64,000 nucleotides of DNA from Plotosus lineatus. Lineage: Eukaryota; Chordata; Actinopteri; Siluriformes; Plotosidae. The stretch is taken from NCBI GenBank assembly GCA_024760905.1, contig CM045729.1:75930050-75994049 (forward strand), read 5' to 3'. Of the stretch, positions 1 to 9,756 are shown in pieces. The notes under the pieces were generated by a model. That model did not search any database and was not told where the DNA came from. It saw nothing but the letters and a program-made list of their open reading frames with translations. Every line of letters begins with the position of its first letter. Position 1 is the first letter of the stretch. The translations under genes and the position numbers were made by a program.

Positions 1-255
1 ACCCTTTATTAAATGTAATGCATTCTTCTCTTAGCACTGGTCAATCTAGCAGTTACTTTCTTTAAACTAGCAGTTATCAAACCTCTGATTAAAATCAACA
101 ATCTTGACACATATCAGCTTTCTCAATATAGACCAATATTAATCATCCCTTTTCGCTCTAAGATTTTAGAAAAAGCTCTAGTGCAGCAGTTATGTTCATA
201 TCTTTGTAGGAATAACATTCACAAAATGTATAATTTATCTTTTAGGCCTCATCAT
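1..255 (+). mobile_element. L2/CR1-like LINE reverse-transcriptase fragment
   Basis: Translation across this stretch reads like the first RT blocks of L2-type non-LTR retrotransposons: a Tyr-Arg-Pro-Ile block (near 127-138), then a Ser-Lys-Ile-Leu-Glu-Lys block (160-177), and finally Phe-Arg-Pro-His-His (about 241-255), the usual start of the next RT block. There is no intact reading frame. The fragment stops abruptly where the Rex3-like LINE begins at 256, so that element landed inside it. The family call rests on motif order only. Confidence 0.6.
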
Positions 256-2356
256 CCCCTCCTTGAATCGCCACCTTATCGTGGTTTGCGTGACCTAATG
301 ATCCTAGGAGCTATGTTGTCGGGGGCAAATGCCCCTGGTAGGGTCACCCAAGGCAAACAGGTCCAGGGTGAAGGTCCAGACAAAGTGCGATTCAAAACAA
401 ACCCCTAAGACACGAGACAACATAGGAATCAGTCTCCCTTGCCCGGACGCGGGTCACCGGGGTTCCCTCCTGGAGCCAGGCCCAGGGGAGGGGCTCGAAG
501 GCGAGCGCCTGGTGGTCGGGCTTATGCCCATGGAGCCTGGCCGGACCCAGCCCGAAAAGGAGACATGGGTCCGCCCTCCCATGGACCCACCACCCGTGGG
601 AGGAGTTTTAGGGGTCGGGTGCAGTGTGAGTTGGGTGGCAGCCAAAGGCATGGGTTCTGTCGGACTGATCCTCGGCTACTTACTCTGACCTTCGGGACAT
701 GGAATGTCACCTCTCTGGCGGGAAAGGAGCCTGATTTGGTGCGTGAGGTGGAGAGATACCGACTAGATATAGTCGGGCTCACCTCAACGCATAGCTTGGG
801 CTCTGGAACCATCCATCTCGAAAGAGGCTGGACCTTCTTCTATTCTGGAGTTGCTCATGGGGAGAGGCGGCGAGCCGGTGTGGGTATTCTTGTTGCCCCC
901 GTCTCGGTGCCCAAATGTTGGGGTTCTCCCGGTTGACGAAAGGGTAGCTTCCCTCCGTCTTCGGGTGGGGGACGGGTCCTGACTGTTATTTGTGCTTATG
1001 CACCAAATGACAGTTCAGAGTACCCACCCTTTTGGAGTCTTTGGGGGTGTTGGAGAACGCTCCCTCGGGAGACTCGCTCGTTGTCTTGGGAGACTTCAAC
1101 GCCCATGTGGGCAACGATAGTGTGACCTGGAAGGGTGTGATCGGTAGGTACGGCCTCTCCAGTCTGAATCCGAATGGTGTGTCGTTGTTGGACTTCTGTG
1201 CTCGTCATAGTTTGTCTATCACGAACACCATGTTCGAACATAAGGGTGTCCATAAGTGCACTTGGCACCAGGACACCCTAGGTCGCAGTTCGATGATTGA
1301 CTTTGTAGTCGTGTCATCGGACTTGCGACCATATGTTCTGGACACTCGGGTGAAGAGAGGAGCTGAGCTGTCTACCGATCACTACCTGGTGGTGAGTTGG
1401 CTTCGGTGGTGTGGGAGGTTGCCTTAGAGACCTGGCAGGCCCAAGCGTGTAATGAGGGACTGCTGGGAACGTTTGGGGGAGCCGCGTGTCCGAGAGGCGT
1501 TTAACTGCGACCTTCGGCAGAGCTACAACCACGTTCGGAGGAGGCGGGGACATGGAATCCGAATGGGCCATGTTTCGTGCCTCCATTGCTGAAGCGGCAG
1601 CCCATAGCTGTGGCCGTAAGGTCGTCGGTGCTTGTCGTGGCAGCAATCCCGAACCCGGTGGTGGACACCTGCGGTGAAGGGCCATCCAGCTGAAGAAGGA
1701 GGCCTATCGGGTTTTATTAGCCTGTGGGACTCCTGAGGCAGCAAAGCGGGTACCGGCAGGCCAAGCGTGCTGCAGCCGAGGCTGTCGCAGATGCAAAATC
1801 TCGGGCGTGGGAGGAGTTCGGTGAGGGCCTGGAGAGTGATTATCGGTTGGCCTCAAAAAGGTTCTGGGCCACCATCCGACGCCTCAGGAGGGGGAAGCAG
1901 TTCTTCACAAACACTGTTTACGGTGGAGGTGGGGAGCTGCTTACCTTGACTGGGGATGTTGTTGAGAGGTGGAGGGAATACTTTGAGGACCTTCTCAATC
2001 CCACCAACACGCCCTCCGTGGAAGAGGAAGACCCTGGGGGTTTGGGTGAGGGTCCGCCCATCACTGGAGTGGAGGTCACTGAAGTTGTCAAAAAGCTCCT
2101 CGGTGGTCGAGCTCCAGGGTTGGACGAGATCCGCCTGGAATATCTCAAGGCTCTGGATGTTGTAGGACTGTCTTGGTTGACTCGTCTCTGCAACATCGCG
2201 TGGTCATCGGGGGCTGTACCTCTGGATTGGCAAACTGGGGTGGTGGTCCCAATTTTTAAGAAGGGGGACCGGAGGGTGTGTTCCAATTATCGGGGAATTA
2301 CACTCCTCAGCCTACCTGGGAAAGTCTATGCAGGGGTACTAGAGAGGGGGATCTGA
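256..2356 (+). mobile_element. Rex3-like (RTE clade) LINE, copy 1, 3'-truncated and frameshifted
   Basis: Rex3/RTE elements encode one polyprotein with an apurinic-type endonuclease (EN) followed by reverse transcriptase (RT). EN is visible in pieces from about 689 (WNVTSL) through GDFNAHVG near 1090 and [10 protein letters not shown] near 1371. The linker and early RT run in one frame at 1724-2356, with NYRGITLLSLPGK near 2284. The RT palm with FADD and the C-terminus are absent, because the element ends at 2355 in unrelated sequence. Several frame changes and stops (about 935, 1425, 1676) make it dead. Its 5' end matches the full-length copy at 24593 but lacks the 8 bases that would form the second strand of the terminal stem. 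Confidence 0.85.
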
Positions 2357-2440
2357 GTCATGTGACCTGTCATGGTGTGCTGATGCTGGCAGGAGTCCTC
2401 ATCTTGGAAGCCCCTCCTTCCTGCTGATGAAGATCTAAAT

Positions 2441-2515
2441 CACGGGTGGCCAACCAATCAGAGACCAAGAGCTATATCTTACAAATGGGCACACAAGAAC
2501 ATCACCCATCCCTTT

Positions 2516-2588
<73 letters not shown>

Positions 2589-2987
2589 ACTTGTGCTCAC
2601 CCAGCTTTATTGTAAATTCACTCATCAATATAATAAAATAAGCCTTTGAAGGTCAGGGTGCAACTGTGATTCAATATGTACAATAATGTACAAATTATTT
2701 TATACTGACTTTTCAAAGTGAACACCATGTGCGTGTGAAGTTCAGTCCCTTTTGGAAATTCCTCATCAAGGTTAGCATGCAGTGAGCTGAAGTGGCGCTG
2801 ACGATTTGAAGTTTTGAAATTTACATTCGCACATACGCACATATGCATTTGACAATAATACCATATAGAACTCAAGCGAAACAAACACACACATTAAAAA
2901 ACACAAAGTTCAATATGAAAATAAGAGTCACATGAAACTAGGCAAAGAGCCACATGTGGATCAGAAGCTGTGGGTCGGGCACACCTG
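2441..2987. mobile_element. hAT-type MITE with perfect 8-bp target duplication
   Basis: The ends are imperfect inverted repeats: CACGGGTGGCCAACC on the left, and the right end reads CAGGTGTGCCCGACCC on the opposite strand. These are close to the CAGGGGTGGCCAACC ends of hAT/Charlie elements. The element is flanked by an exact 8-bp direct repeat, ATCTAAAT, at 2433-2440 and 2988-2995, the length expected for hAT insertion. No transposase is present. An AC microsatellite has expanded inside it. Confidence 0.85.
2519..2582. repeat. (AC)n microsatellite
   Basis: Uninterrupted AC dinucleotides, about 32 units, lying inside the hAT MITE. Confidence 0.97.
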
Positions 2988-2995
2988 ATCTAAAT

Positions 2996-3536
2996 GGACC
3001 CAGATATGCACTAACAGTGTATCTTTATGGTTTCACCCAAATGAGGATGGGTTTCCCTTTTTGGGGCTGGTTCCTCTCAAGGTTTCATTCTCGCATCTAT
3101 TCAGTGAGTGTTTCCTTGCCACCGTCACCACAGGCTTGCTCATTAGGAATGTGTAGTGGTTATAAGAAATGTTTAAATTATTTTATACCTTGCAAGCTCC
3201 TATTTTTACTTTTTTAATGATTATTTTGAAACTATTGTGAGGTTTTTGAAGAATTCTAAATAGTATTACACTTTTTTAATTTACTGTTACATTAAAACCG
3301 GCTCTTCTCTGTTAATGTGTGGTTAGATTTCATTATTGCCCATTGGTGGAATATCAGTATGGACATGTTAAAAACGTCTGGCAGAGATTTTGAGCTGAAA
3401 TAATATCTCAAAATGCACGATGTGCTCAGGAAGCAATTTTATTCTACAGCTCTTCCATAAATAGTATATTCAAACACATACATGTTTGATTCACAACTGG
3501 TTTAAAGTTGAATTTTAATGGCATTCCCAAAATATC
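2996..3536. other. intergenic sequence, nothing recognised
   Basis: AT-rich sequence without a convincing coding region. No repeat boundary or RNA gene is visible. A short stretch near 3160-3260 resembles 12230-12330 (both contain GAAATGTTTAAATT-like and TTTTTGA/CGAGAATTCTAAATA sequence), so it is probably an old shared flank. Confidence 0.5.
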
Positions 3537-3627
3537 ATCATCATCATCATCATCATCTGCTTCTTTTTCTTCTTCTTCTTCTTCTTCTTCTTCTTCTTCT
3601 TCTTCTTCTTCTTCTTCTTCTTCTTCT
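3537..3627. repeat. (TCA)n then (CTT)n microsatellite
   Basis: About six TCA units pass into about 20 TTC/CTT units. The reverse-strand reading frame here is a poly-lysine and poly-methionine artefact. Confidence 0.95.
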
Positions 3628-3689
3628 TTTCTTCTTGCATTATCAAATTAAACATTATCTTAATGCTAAAACAAGTTACCAGAGTGACA

Positions 3690-3960
3690 AGTAAATCAGT
3701 AGATGAGTCATGGGAGCTACCATTGTCTTGTTTCATACTATATGAAACCTTAAATGCATTCCCAATACATACATCTAAACAAGCATTTAATTAATTGTGC
3801 TACAGAATAACAAGGTTAAATAAAAGCCTTAATATGCATTTAAATTGAATATATTATATATATTACCATGGTTATGTTTGAGTGATGAAACTTAAAATGC
3901 TGTCTGTTTGATGTCTTTGGACAGTTGATATCTGTTCAAGGGAATATGTGGACATTTTAA
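3690..3960. repeat. segmental duplication, paired with 59490-60300
   Basis: Shared landmarks are GATGAGTCAT/ATGACTCAT, CATTGTCTTGTTT, GAAACCTTAAATGCAT, ATATGCATTTA and GTTTGAGTGATGAAACTTAA, in the same order in both places. The distal copy carries a 540-bp Tigger-like MITE absent here, so this copy shows the empty target site. Further similarity appears near 5145 and 60455 (CCTTGTAATGATGC). No coding function is seen. Confidence 0.75.
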
Positions 3961-4624
3961 TTTTAAGTGCAGCTCATCCTACCAAACACTTCAATTCCAG
4001 TGAGCAATCCTTTTTTTTATTGTTGCCATTTTCTGTGTGCCTTCTAGTCTGCTTCATGTCTATTTTCACACCAGTATAACAGCATTTTATTTGTCATTAC
4101 CCACAACAATTCCAAATGACACAATGGCGAAAATGTTATCAATAATATTATTAATTGATCACAGAAAATGTATTTTTGACACTTCCATTGGGAATCCCAA
4201 TGCTCCCAGTTTCAACTTACAGGATAGACACTCAAACTCTCTTTAAGTAATAGGAGCTCAGGGTGAGGTGGAGATTTTTTTTAGCCTCGTATTTATCATT
4301 AAGACTGTGTTCGTGTGCAGACTATCAGACAGTGGGATTCAGAAAGACAGCTGAAAGCGTGATGGAAATAAAATTAATAAGACCAAAGATTAAATTGAAA
4401 AGAAAGAAAGAAAAAAAAAGAAAACACTGGAAAACATTAATAATGATTCATAGAATAAATTGAATAAATTGTGTCCCATACGAATTACAGTGTTTTGCAT
4501 GCATTTTATCTCAATGCTACTGGATAATTCAGCAATTTGAGGATGTGCATCATGTCACTTACACTAAAAAAGTTAACATGGAGAAACGTATAACTTCTTT
4601 TAAGTACAGGTAAGTCTTTCAAAT

Positions 4625-4866
4625 CCCCCAGTGCAGCTAACTGGGATACCAAAGGCCGGCCATATCTCTCACCCTCTATGGTGTAAGGCTGTAAAAAAAA
4701 AACATTGCTAACTTTCGTCAAGAGTAGCTGCAAAGCCGTCAGCGTGTTTCTGCCCTGCTATGACTGGGGAGCTGTCCAGACTTCTGCCCTCGACCAGAGT
4801 CGGCTGGGATGGGCACCAGCCTCCTTGTGACCCTATTTAGGGTTAAGTGGTTACAGAAAATGAACT
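4625..4866 (+). mobile_element. tRNA-SINE fragment with L2-like tail (5'-truncated)
   Basis: It begins in the shared SINE body (CAGTGCAGCTAACTGGG) and lacks the tRNA-like head. It ends in the L2-like tail (GCTGGGATGGGCACCAGCCT ... GGTTACAGAAAATGAACTGA). Same family as the complete copy at 26463-26800. Confidence 0.85.
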
Positions 4867-5295
4867 GAATATGACCTGCTCCACCAGCTCTGTATGTATG
4901 TTTGGGTGTGCTGGGAGCACAGTCACACTCCTAGCAAAAACATTTCGGCACACAGAAAGGACCTCGAATTTATTCACAAACTATAAAATTTACATCAACA
5001 TTAGCTTAAGCATCAGTGTAGGCACTGATTGTGTTTACATTTTAAATAAGAATTAATGCAAATGACCTCAGTTAGCTGCAGTTAATGTTAACTAAAGAAT
5101 CGGCACCCACAGTGTCTGTAAAATAAAATGAAACTGGTTGTTGCATTACCTTGTAATGATGCTTCCTTATTTTAAACCTTCCCGAATGATCAACCGGAAG
5201 TAAAATACTATGTAGCTATTATATGCACAAAAAACAAACAAACAAACAAACAAAAAAAATTATATATATTGTCATTACCCACAACATATATATAT

Positions 5296-5435
5296 TCCAA
5301 CCTCAGCATCCTACTACCAATATATTCACTATCCCTCCTCTGTACATGTCCAAAACATCTCAATCTAGCCTCTCTCACTTTGTCTCCAAAACATCTAACT
5401 TGTGCTGTCCCTCTGATCCCCCCCCCGTGCCTCAT
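5296..5435 (-). mobile_element. RTE/BovB-like LINE C-terminal fragment
   Basis: The reverse-strand translation contains [20 protein letters not shown] and GSRMLRLE. This is the C-terminal region after the RT domain, also seen at 8132-8356 and 57440-57690. The fragment is directly followed by a TA microsatellite. Confidence 0.8.
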
Positions 5436-5441
5436 GGCTGC

Positions 5442-5593
<152 letters not shown>

Positions 5594-5605
5594 ATGTATG
5601 CTTTT

Positions 5606-5970
5606 TTTCCCCCTGGAAGCTTTATGAATTTTGTGATGCATTTGGTGGTTGCTTTGCCTTTTTCCTTCTGTCCACTTCTTTCTAAACCTGCTCACTAGGC
5701 TTTAAACCTGCCCACAGTCTATTTTTTTCCTGTAGGATACTTGTGACATATTTTTTTTTCCTTTAAATGTCAAAACTACTGGGAAAAAAAAAGAACAATT
5801 GTTTACTCATAAATGTCTTCACCGAACCCCTATCCATGTGTCCTTGCGTGAAAGAAAATGTTTTGTTGTCCATTCATCTTCTCTTTTTCCTTTCACCATA
5901 GCAAATCCTTGCATGTTTGATTATTCATGTTCTCTGAAAATAGTCATGCCATATCACAAATTCTGCCAAT
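5606..5970. repeat. IFI44L-type 3'-flank module, copy 1 (left part)
   Basis: Landmarks GAAGCTTTATGAATTTTGTGA, GCATTTGGTGGTTGCTTTGCC, ACCCCTATCCATG and GTTTGATTATTCATGTTCTC also occur downstream of both IFI44L-like copies (39505-39640 and 52246-52733) and at 57757-58197. The module is interrupted at 5970 by the ISL2EU-like transposon and resumes at 7042-7200. No IFI44L-like exon is visible next to it, so this is an orphan flank. Confidence 0.8.
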
Positions 5971-6132
5971 AGACACAATTCACATTACGACTGCGCATGT
6001 TGCAGGGAATGTGACCCAACAACTGATCCGAGGGTCACTATTACCAAACTTTATTTCAGCCACCTGCTGTTGTATGGAAACACATACGAACAACTACCGC
6101 TTAAAGTCTGCCTTAAGCCTTAAATTATCAAC

Positions 6133-6330
6133 ATGCCAGGCGCGCATTGTGCTATAGTGAACTGTGGGAACGGCATTTATCATCTCGAACGTTGGAAAAA
6201 GCTAGTTTGCAGTATACATGCCTGCAAATTTTGGACTAACGCATGTACATGTCTGCCACCGTTCATGCTATTTACCTTCCCCACCGAGCTGAAGGATCCA
6301 GAGGGACGCAAACGTTGGATTAAAGCAGTA
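6133..6330 (+). pseudogene. THAP-like zinc-finger first exon of ISL2EU-like transposon
   Basis: This reading frame begins MPGAHCAIVNCGNG and continues with a Trp-Lys-Lys, several spaced Cys/His residues (CSIHACKF) and a PF..FTFPTELKD...RKRWIKA block. The order of Cys, Trp, Phe-Pro and Arg-x-x-Trp resembles the THAP-like N-terminus of ISL2EU transposon proteins. It appears to end at a splice donor, GCA|GTAAGT near 6329, but no matching downstream exon is found before the convergent gene. It is therefore the surviving first exon of a deleted transposase gene. A host THAP gene is unlikely because it lies between the terminal inverted repeats. Confidence 0.6.
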
Positions 6331-6538
6331 AGTTTATAATTAAAGTGTTCTTTATTCGAATTCATAGACCCTATAGACTACAATATTATCTTTTATTTAT
6401 GTGTTAATTTACCATAAAAATTGTGGTGCCAAATTATATATGTAAATTATATGTACATTTTTCTTTATATTTAATAGGTATGTTAATTTATGTTAAATTT
6501 ATGTTAATGTGTAAAATAGACTAACATGAGCTGTCAGA

Positions 6539-6985
6539 TCACTCGGTGCAGCTGTAAAACTTGTATTTACCTTCGTTGTAGTCGTTACGGAGTCGCGCTA
6601 GTAGGGGTGCCTGTTCTTCATTATCAAAAAATCCGCTGTCAGTGTACATACACAGCGGCCACTTCAATAAGGCGTCATTTTCTGTCTCCCAGCCGTCTTC
6701 AAGTCCCAAGGGGTCGGAAATTTTGACGATTTCCTCATGCACTTCAAATGTCAACAAGCTGGCATAGTCTCGTTGGACTTGTGTAGATTCCTCAGCCTTG
6801 GACAAAACTATCGGCAGTTTTTGTAACATCGTCGCAAATGCAAGCACAAAAAGTTCAACTTTACGCTTGCGGGAACAACCGGGACGACCCCTACGTATAC
6901 AATACGCCCGAAGGTCGGGAACTTTCCATAAATTAAACGCATTGATAGTGCAGTTCTCATCCACATCAAGGTTTACTTCCACCAC
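6539..6985 (-). pseudogene. SAP-domain-like N-terminal fragment of ISL2EU-like second protein
   Basis: The frame begins MVEVNLDVDENCT. A region like a SAP/LEM helix pair follows at about residues 16-50 (FNLWKVPDLRAYCIRRG ... KVELFVLAFA), the usual start of the ISL2EU YqaJ-nuclease protein. A likely donor lies just after the Asn-Asp-Tyr-Asn-Glu codons (GAAG|GTAAAT near 6570-6580), with no later exon retained. The remaining 148 codons lack the nuclease. It converges with the zinc-finger exon on the other strand inside the same inverted repeats. Confidence 0.55.
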
Positions 6986-7194
6986 ACTTGGTTGTCATGA
7001 TCCCATGATGCCGTGCGCGAGCCGAGATGTGAATTGTGTCTATTCTGTGAACTTTAGAGCACAGCTGTTTTTTTTTTTTGTTTGTTTGTTTAACCAATTT
7101 CAATATATAAATTAAAGAAAATGAATGAAACATAATGCTTGCCATACTCTACAAGTTGTGACTTTAGAGTCTTTCTTCTATAATTTCTACAAGG

Positions 7195-7337
7195 TTGCAT
7201 TCATTCATTCATTCAATATCTGAACTGCTTAATCCTAATTTGGGTCTCAGAAACTGTTACCCTTCTCAGTTGACTCTGGGCGAGATCGGGGTACACCCTG
7301 AACAGCTCGCTAAGCCGTCGCACAGCCAACACGCGCT

Positions 7338-7414
<77 letters not shown>

Positions 7415-7517
7415 CTAGGGGTAATTTGGAACAGCTAATTATCCTGCTATGCATGATTTTTGGAATGTGGGAGCAAAATGGAACACCTGGAGGAAGCCCT
7501 TGCAAGCACATGAAAAA
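7195..7517 (-). mobile_element. SINE-like repeat with L2-type tail and internal AC expansion
   Basis: It reads, on the + strand, CTGAACTGCTTAATCCTAAT, then GTACACCCTGAACAGCTCGC, an AC tract (7343-7413), CTAGGGGTAATTTGGAACAG and GGAATGTGGGAGCAAAATGG. This is the order of a widespread fish SINE/L2-tail repeat read in reverse. A related copy with its own AC tract is at 52733-53060. The tRNA-like head is missing because a Tigger MITE begins at 7518. Confidence 0.65.
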
Positions 7518-8015
7518 CAGGGATCCCCCCACTTTCTGCATTTAATTGGAATCGACATCCCCCGCAACCACCAAATTCCACCAACCCCCAAACCTCCGAA
7601 TAGCATAATATCAATAAATACATACTCAATGCTATAAAGGCTTATAATAAAAATAATTAAACATTCAAAATAATGCATATGATATGCATAAAATATTAAT
7701 GCACACATACAGATGTGTGTGTACCTCTCATTAAAATGTAAGTAGTTTTGATGGGAGGTTTTGGGTTGTTGGTTTTTTTTTTTGTGTGTGTGTGTGTGTG
7801 TTTGTGCTTGTTTCACGATTAATTAATTAATTAATTAATTTATTTATTTATTTACTTTGCATTATTGGACTTGTTTGGCAGTATTTTCCTGAATTTCTCC
7901 CTCCTATTCTTCCTGAATTTCCTTATTTTTTAATTCAATTTTTTTTTTTTTTTTTGAAAAACCACATTGCTCTGAAGAAGCATGAATTGAAGAGTGAAGT
8001 AGCAAGGGATCACTG
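7518..8015. mobile_element. Tigger/pogo-like MITE (CAGGGATCC ends), diverged
   Basis: The left end CAGGGATCCCCCCACTTTCTGC and the right end AAGGGATCACTG are diverged versions of the inverted ends seen intact at 59563-60102. The inner sequence includes ACATCCCCCGCAACCACCAA and a poly-T stretch as in the sister copies. The right flank begins with TA. There is no transposase. Confidence 0.75.
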
Positions 8016-8103
8016 TATATGCAATTCCATACAAAAATATCGTATGAAGAAATGTTCGCACGATGATTCCTGATCTTGTTCTTATCCATCTCGGGTATTG
8101 GAT

Positions 8104-9745
8104 CTTCTTCTTTTCCTTTCGGCTTTTCCCTTCAGGGGTCGCCACAGCGAATCATCTGCCTCCATCTCGCCCTATCCTCTGCATCTTCTTCTCTTACACC
8201 AACTGCCTTCATGTCCTCCTTCACCACGTCCATGAATCGTCTCTTTGGTCTTCCTCTAGGTCTTCTGCCTGGTAGTTCCAACCTCAACATCCTACTACCA
8301 ATATACTCACTATCCCACCTCTGTACATGTCCAAACATCTCTGACTTTGTCTCCAAAAGGTTTTACATGTGCTGTCCTTCTGATGTGCTCATTCCTGATC
8401 CTATCCATCCTCGTTACTCCCAAAGAGAACCTCAACATTTTCATCACTGCTACCTCCAGCTCTGCCTCCTGCCTTTTCTCCAGTGCCACTGTTTCTAAAC
8501 CATACAACATCGCTGGGCTCAACACCGTTTTGTACATTTTTCCTTTCATTCTTGCCGATACCTTCCTATCACACATCACAGCGGACACTTTTCTCCAACC
8601 ATTCCAAACTGCCTGCACACACTTCTTCACTTCTTTTCCACACCCTTCATAGCTCTTAATTGTTGAGCCTAAGTAATTAAAATCCTCCATCTTCTTGATC
8701 TCTACTCCCTGTGACCCCACCATTCCTCTTGGGTCCATCTTGTTCACACACATGTATTCTATTTTACTGAGGCTAACCTTCATTCCTTTCCTTTTCAAGG
8801 CATACCTCCACCTGTCTAGATTTCCCTGCACTTGTTCTCTGCTCTCACTACAGATCACGATGTCATCTGCAAACATCATAGTCCATGGAGATTCTTGTCT
8901 CACCTCGTCTGTCAGCCTGTCCATCACCATAGCAAACAAGAAGGGGATCAGAGCTGACCCTTGGTGCAGTCCCACCTCCACCTAAACTCTTCTGTCACAA
9001 CGACAGCACACCTCACCACTGTCTTACATCTTTTATACATGTCTTGCACAGCTCTAGCATACTTCTCTGCCACTCCAGACTTCCTCATGCAATATTACAG
9101 TTCCTCTCTCGGCACCCTGTCATGTGCTTTCTCCAGATCCACAAAGGCACAATGCAGCTCCCTCTGACCTTCTCTGTACTTCTCTATTAACATCCTCAAA
9201 GGAAACACTGCATCTGTGGTGCTCTTTCTTGGCATGAAACCAAACTGTTGTTCACAAATGCTGACCGCTGCCCTTAGTCTAGCTTCCACTATTCTTTCCC
9301 ATAACTTCATCGTATGGCTCATCAACTTTATCCCTCTGTAGTTGCCACAACTCTGCACATCTCCCTTGTTCTTAAAAATGGGCACCAGCACACTTCTCCT
9401 CCATTCTTACGGCATTCTCTCACTCTCTAAGATCTCATTGAATGTTCTTTTAAGGAAATCTACTGCTGCCTTGCCTAGGCACTTCCATACCTCAACTGGT
9501 ATGTCATCAGGACCAACTGCCTTTCCACTCTTCATGCCCTCCTCACTTCAACCTCACTAATCTTTGCTTTCCCCTGGTCCTCAACGGTCACCTCTTCAAC
9601 TGTTTTCTCTCTCATTTTCCTTATTCATCAGCTCTTCAATGTACTCTATCCAAAAGACAGAACTAATGAATAATAAAAATAATTTCCTAATCAAGATCAT
9701 CAACATTTCTGCCCGATCCAGTACCTTCATGCTTCTTTCAACAAA
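8104..9745 (-). mobile_element. RTE/BovB-like LINE, 5'-truncated, decayed
   Basis: The minus-strand translations give RT and the C-terminal region in order: CGNYRGIKLMSHTMKLWERI and QQFGFMPRKSTTDAVFPLRM (9391-9095), then EVGLHQGSALIPFLFAMVMD, the palm motif FADDIVICSE and a connection region to FGDKVRD (8981-8310), and a C-terminal GRRPRGRPKRRFMDVVKEDM (8356-8132). The 3' end, GCGACCCCTGAAGGGAAAAG on the element strand, is the tail copied by the SINE family here. The endonuclease is absent. Frame breaks fall near 9000-9095 and 8310-8360. The block 9660-9745 beyond the LINE matches 59350-59460, so this insertion was duplicated with its flank. Confidence 0.85.
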
Positions 9746-9756
9746 TACTATCAGAA

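Larger units (their letters stand above)
5971..7041. mobile_element. ISL2EU-like DNA transposon, internally reduced
   Basis: Exact 15-bp terminal inverted repeats AGACACAATTCACAT sit at 5971-5985 and, inverted, at 7027-7041. The paralogous flank at about 52588-52600 shows the empty site and reveals a 2-bp AT duplication (5969-5970 and 7042-7043). It carries two convergent gene fragments: a Cys-rich zinc-finger-like start on + and a SAP-like start on -. That pair matches the two proteins of ISL2EU elements (a THAP-like DNA-binding protein and a YqaJ-nuclease protein). No YqaJ catalytic region remains, so the element is non-autonomous. The family call is from recalled motif resemblance. Confidence 0.7.
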
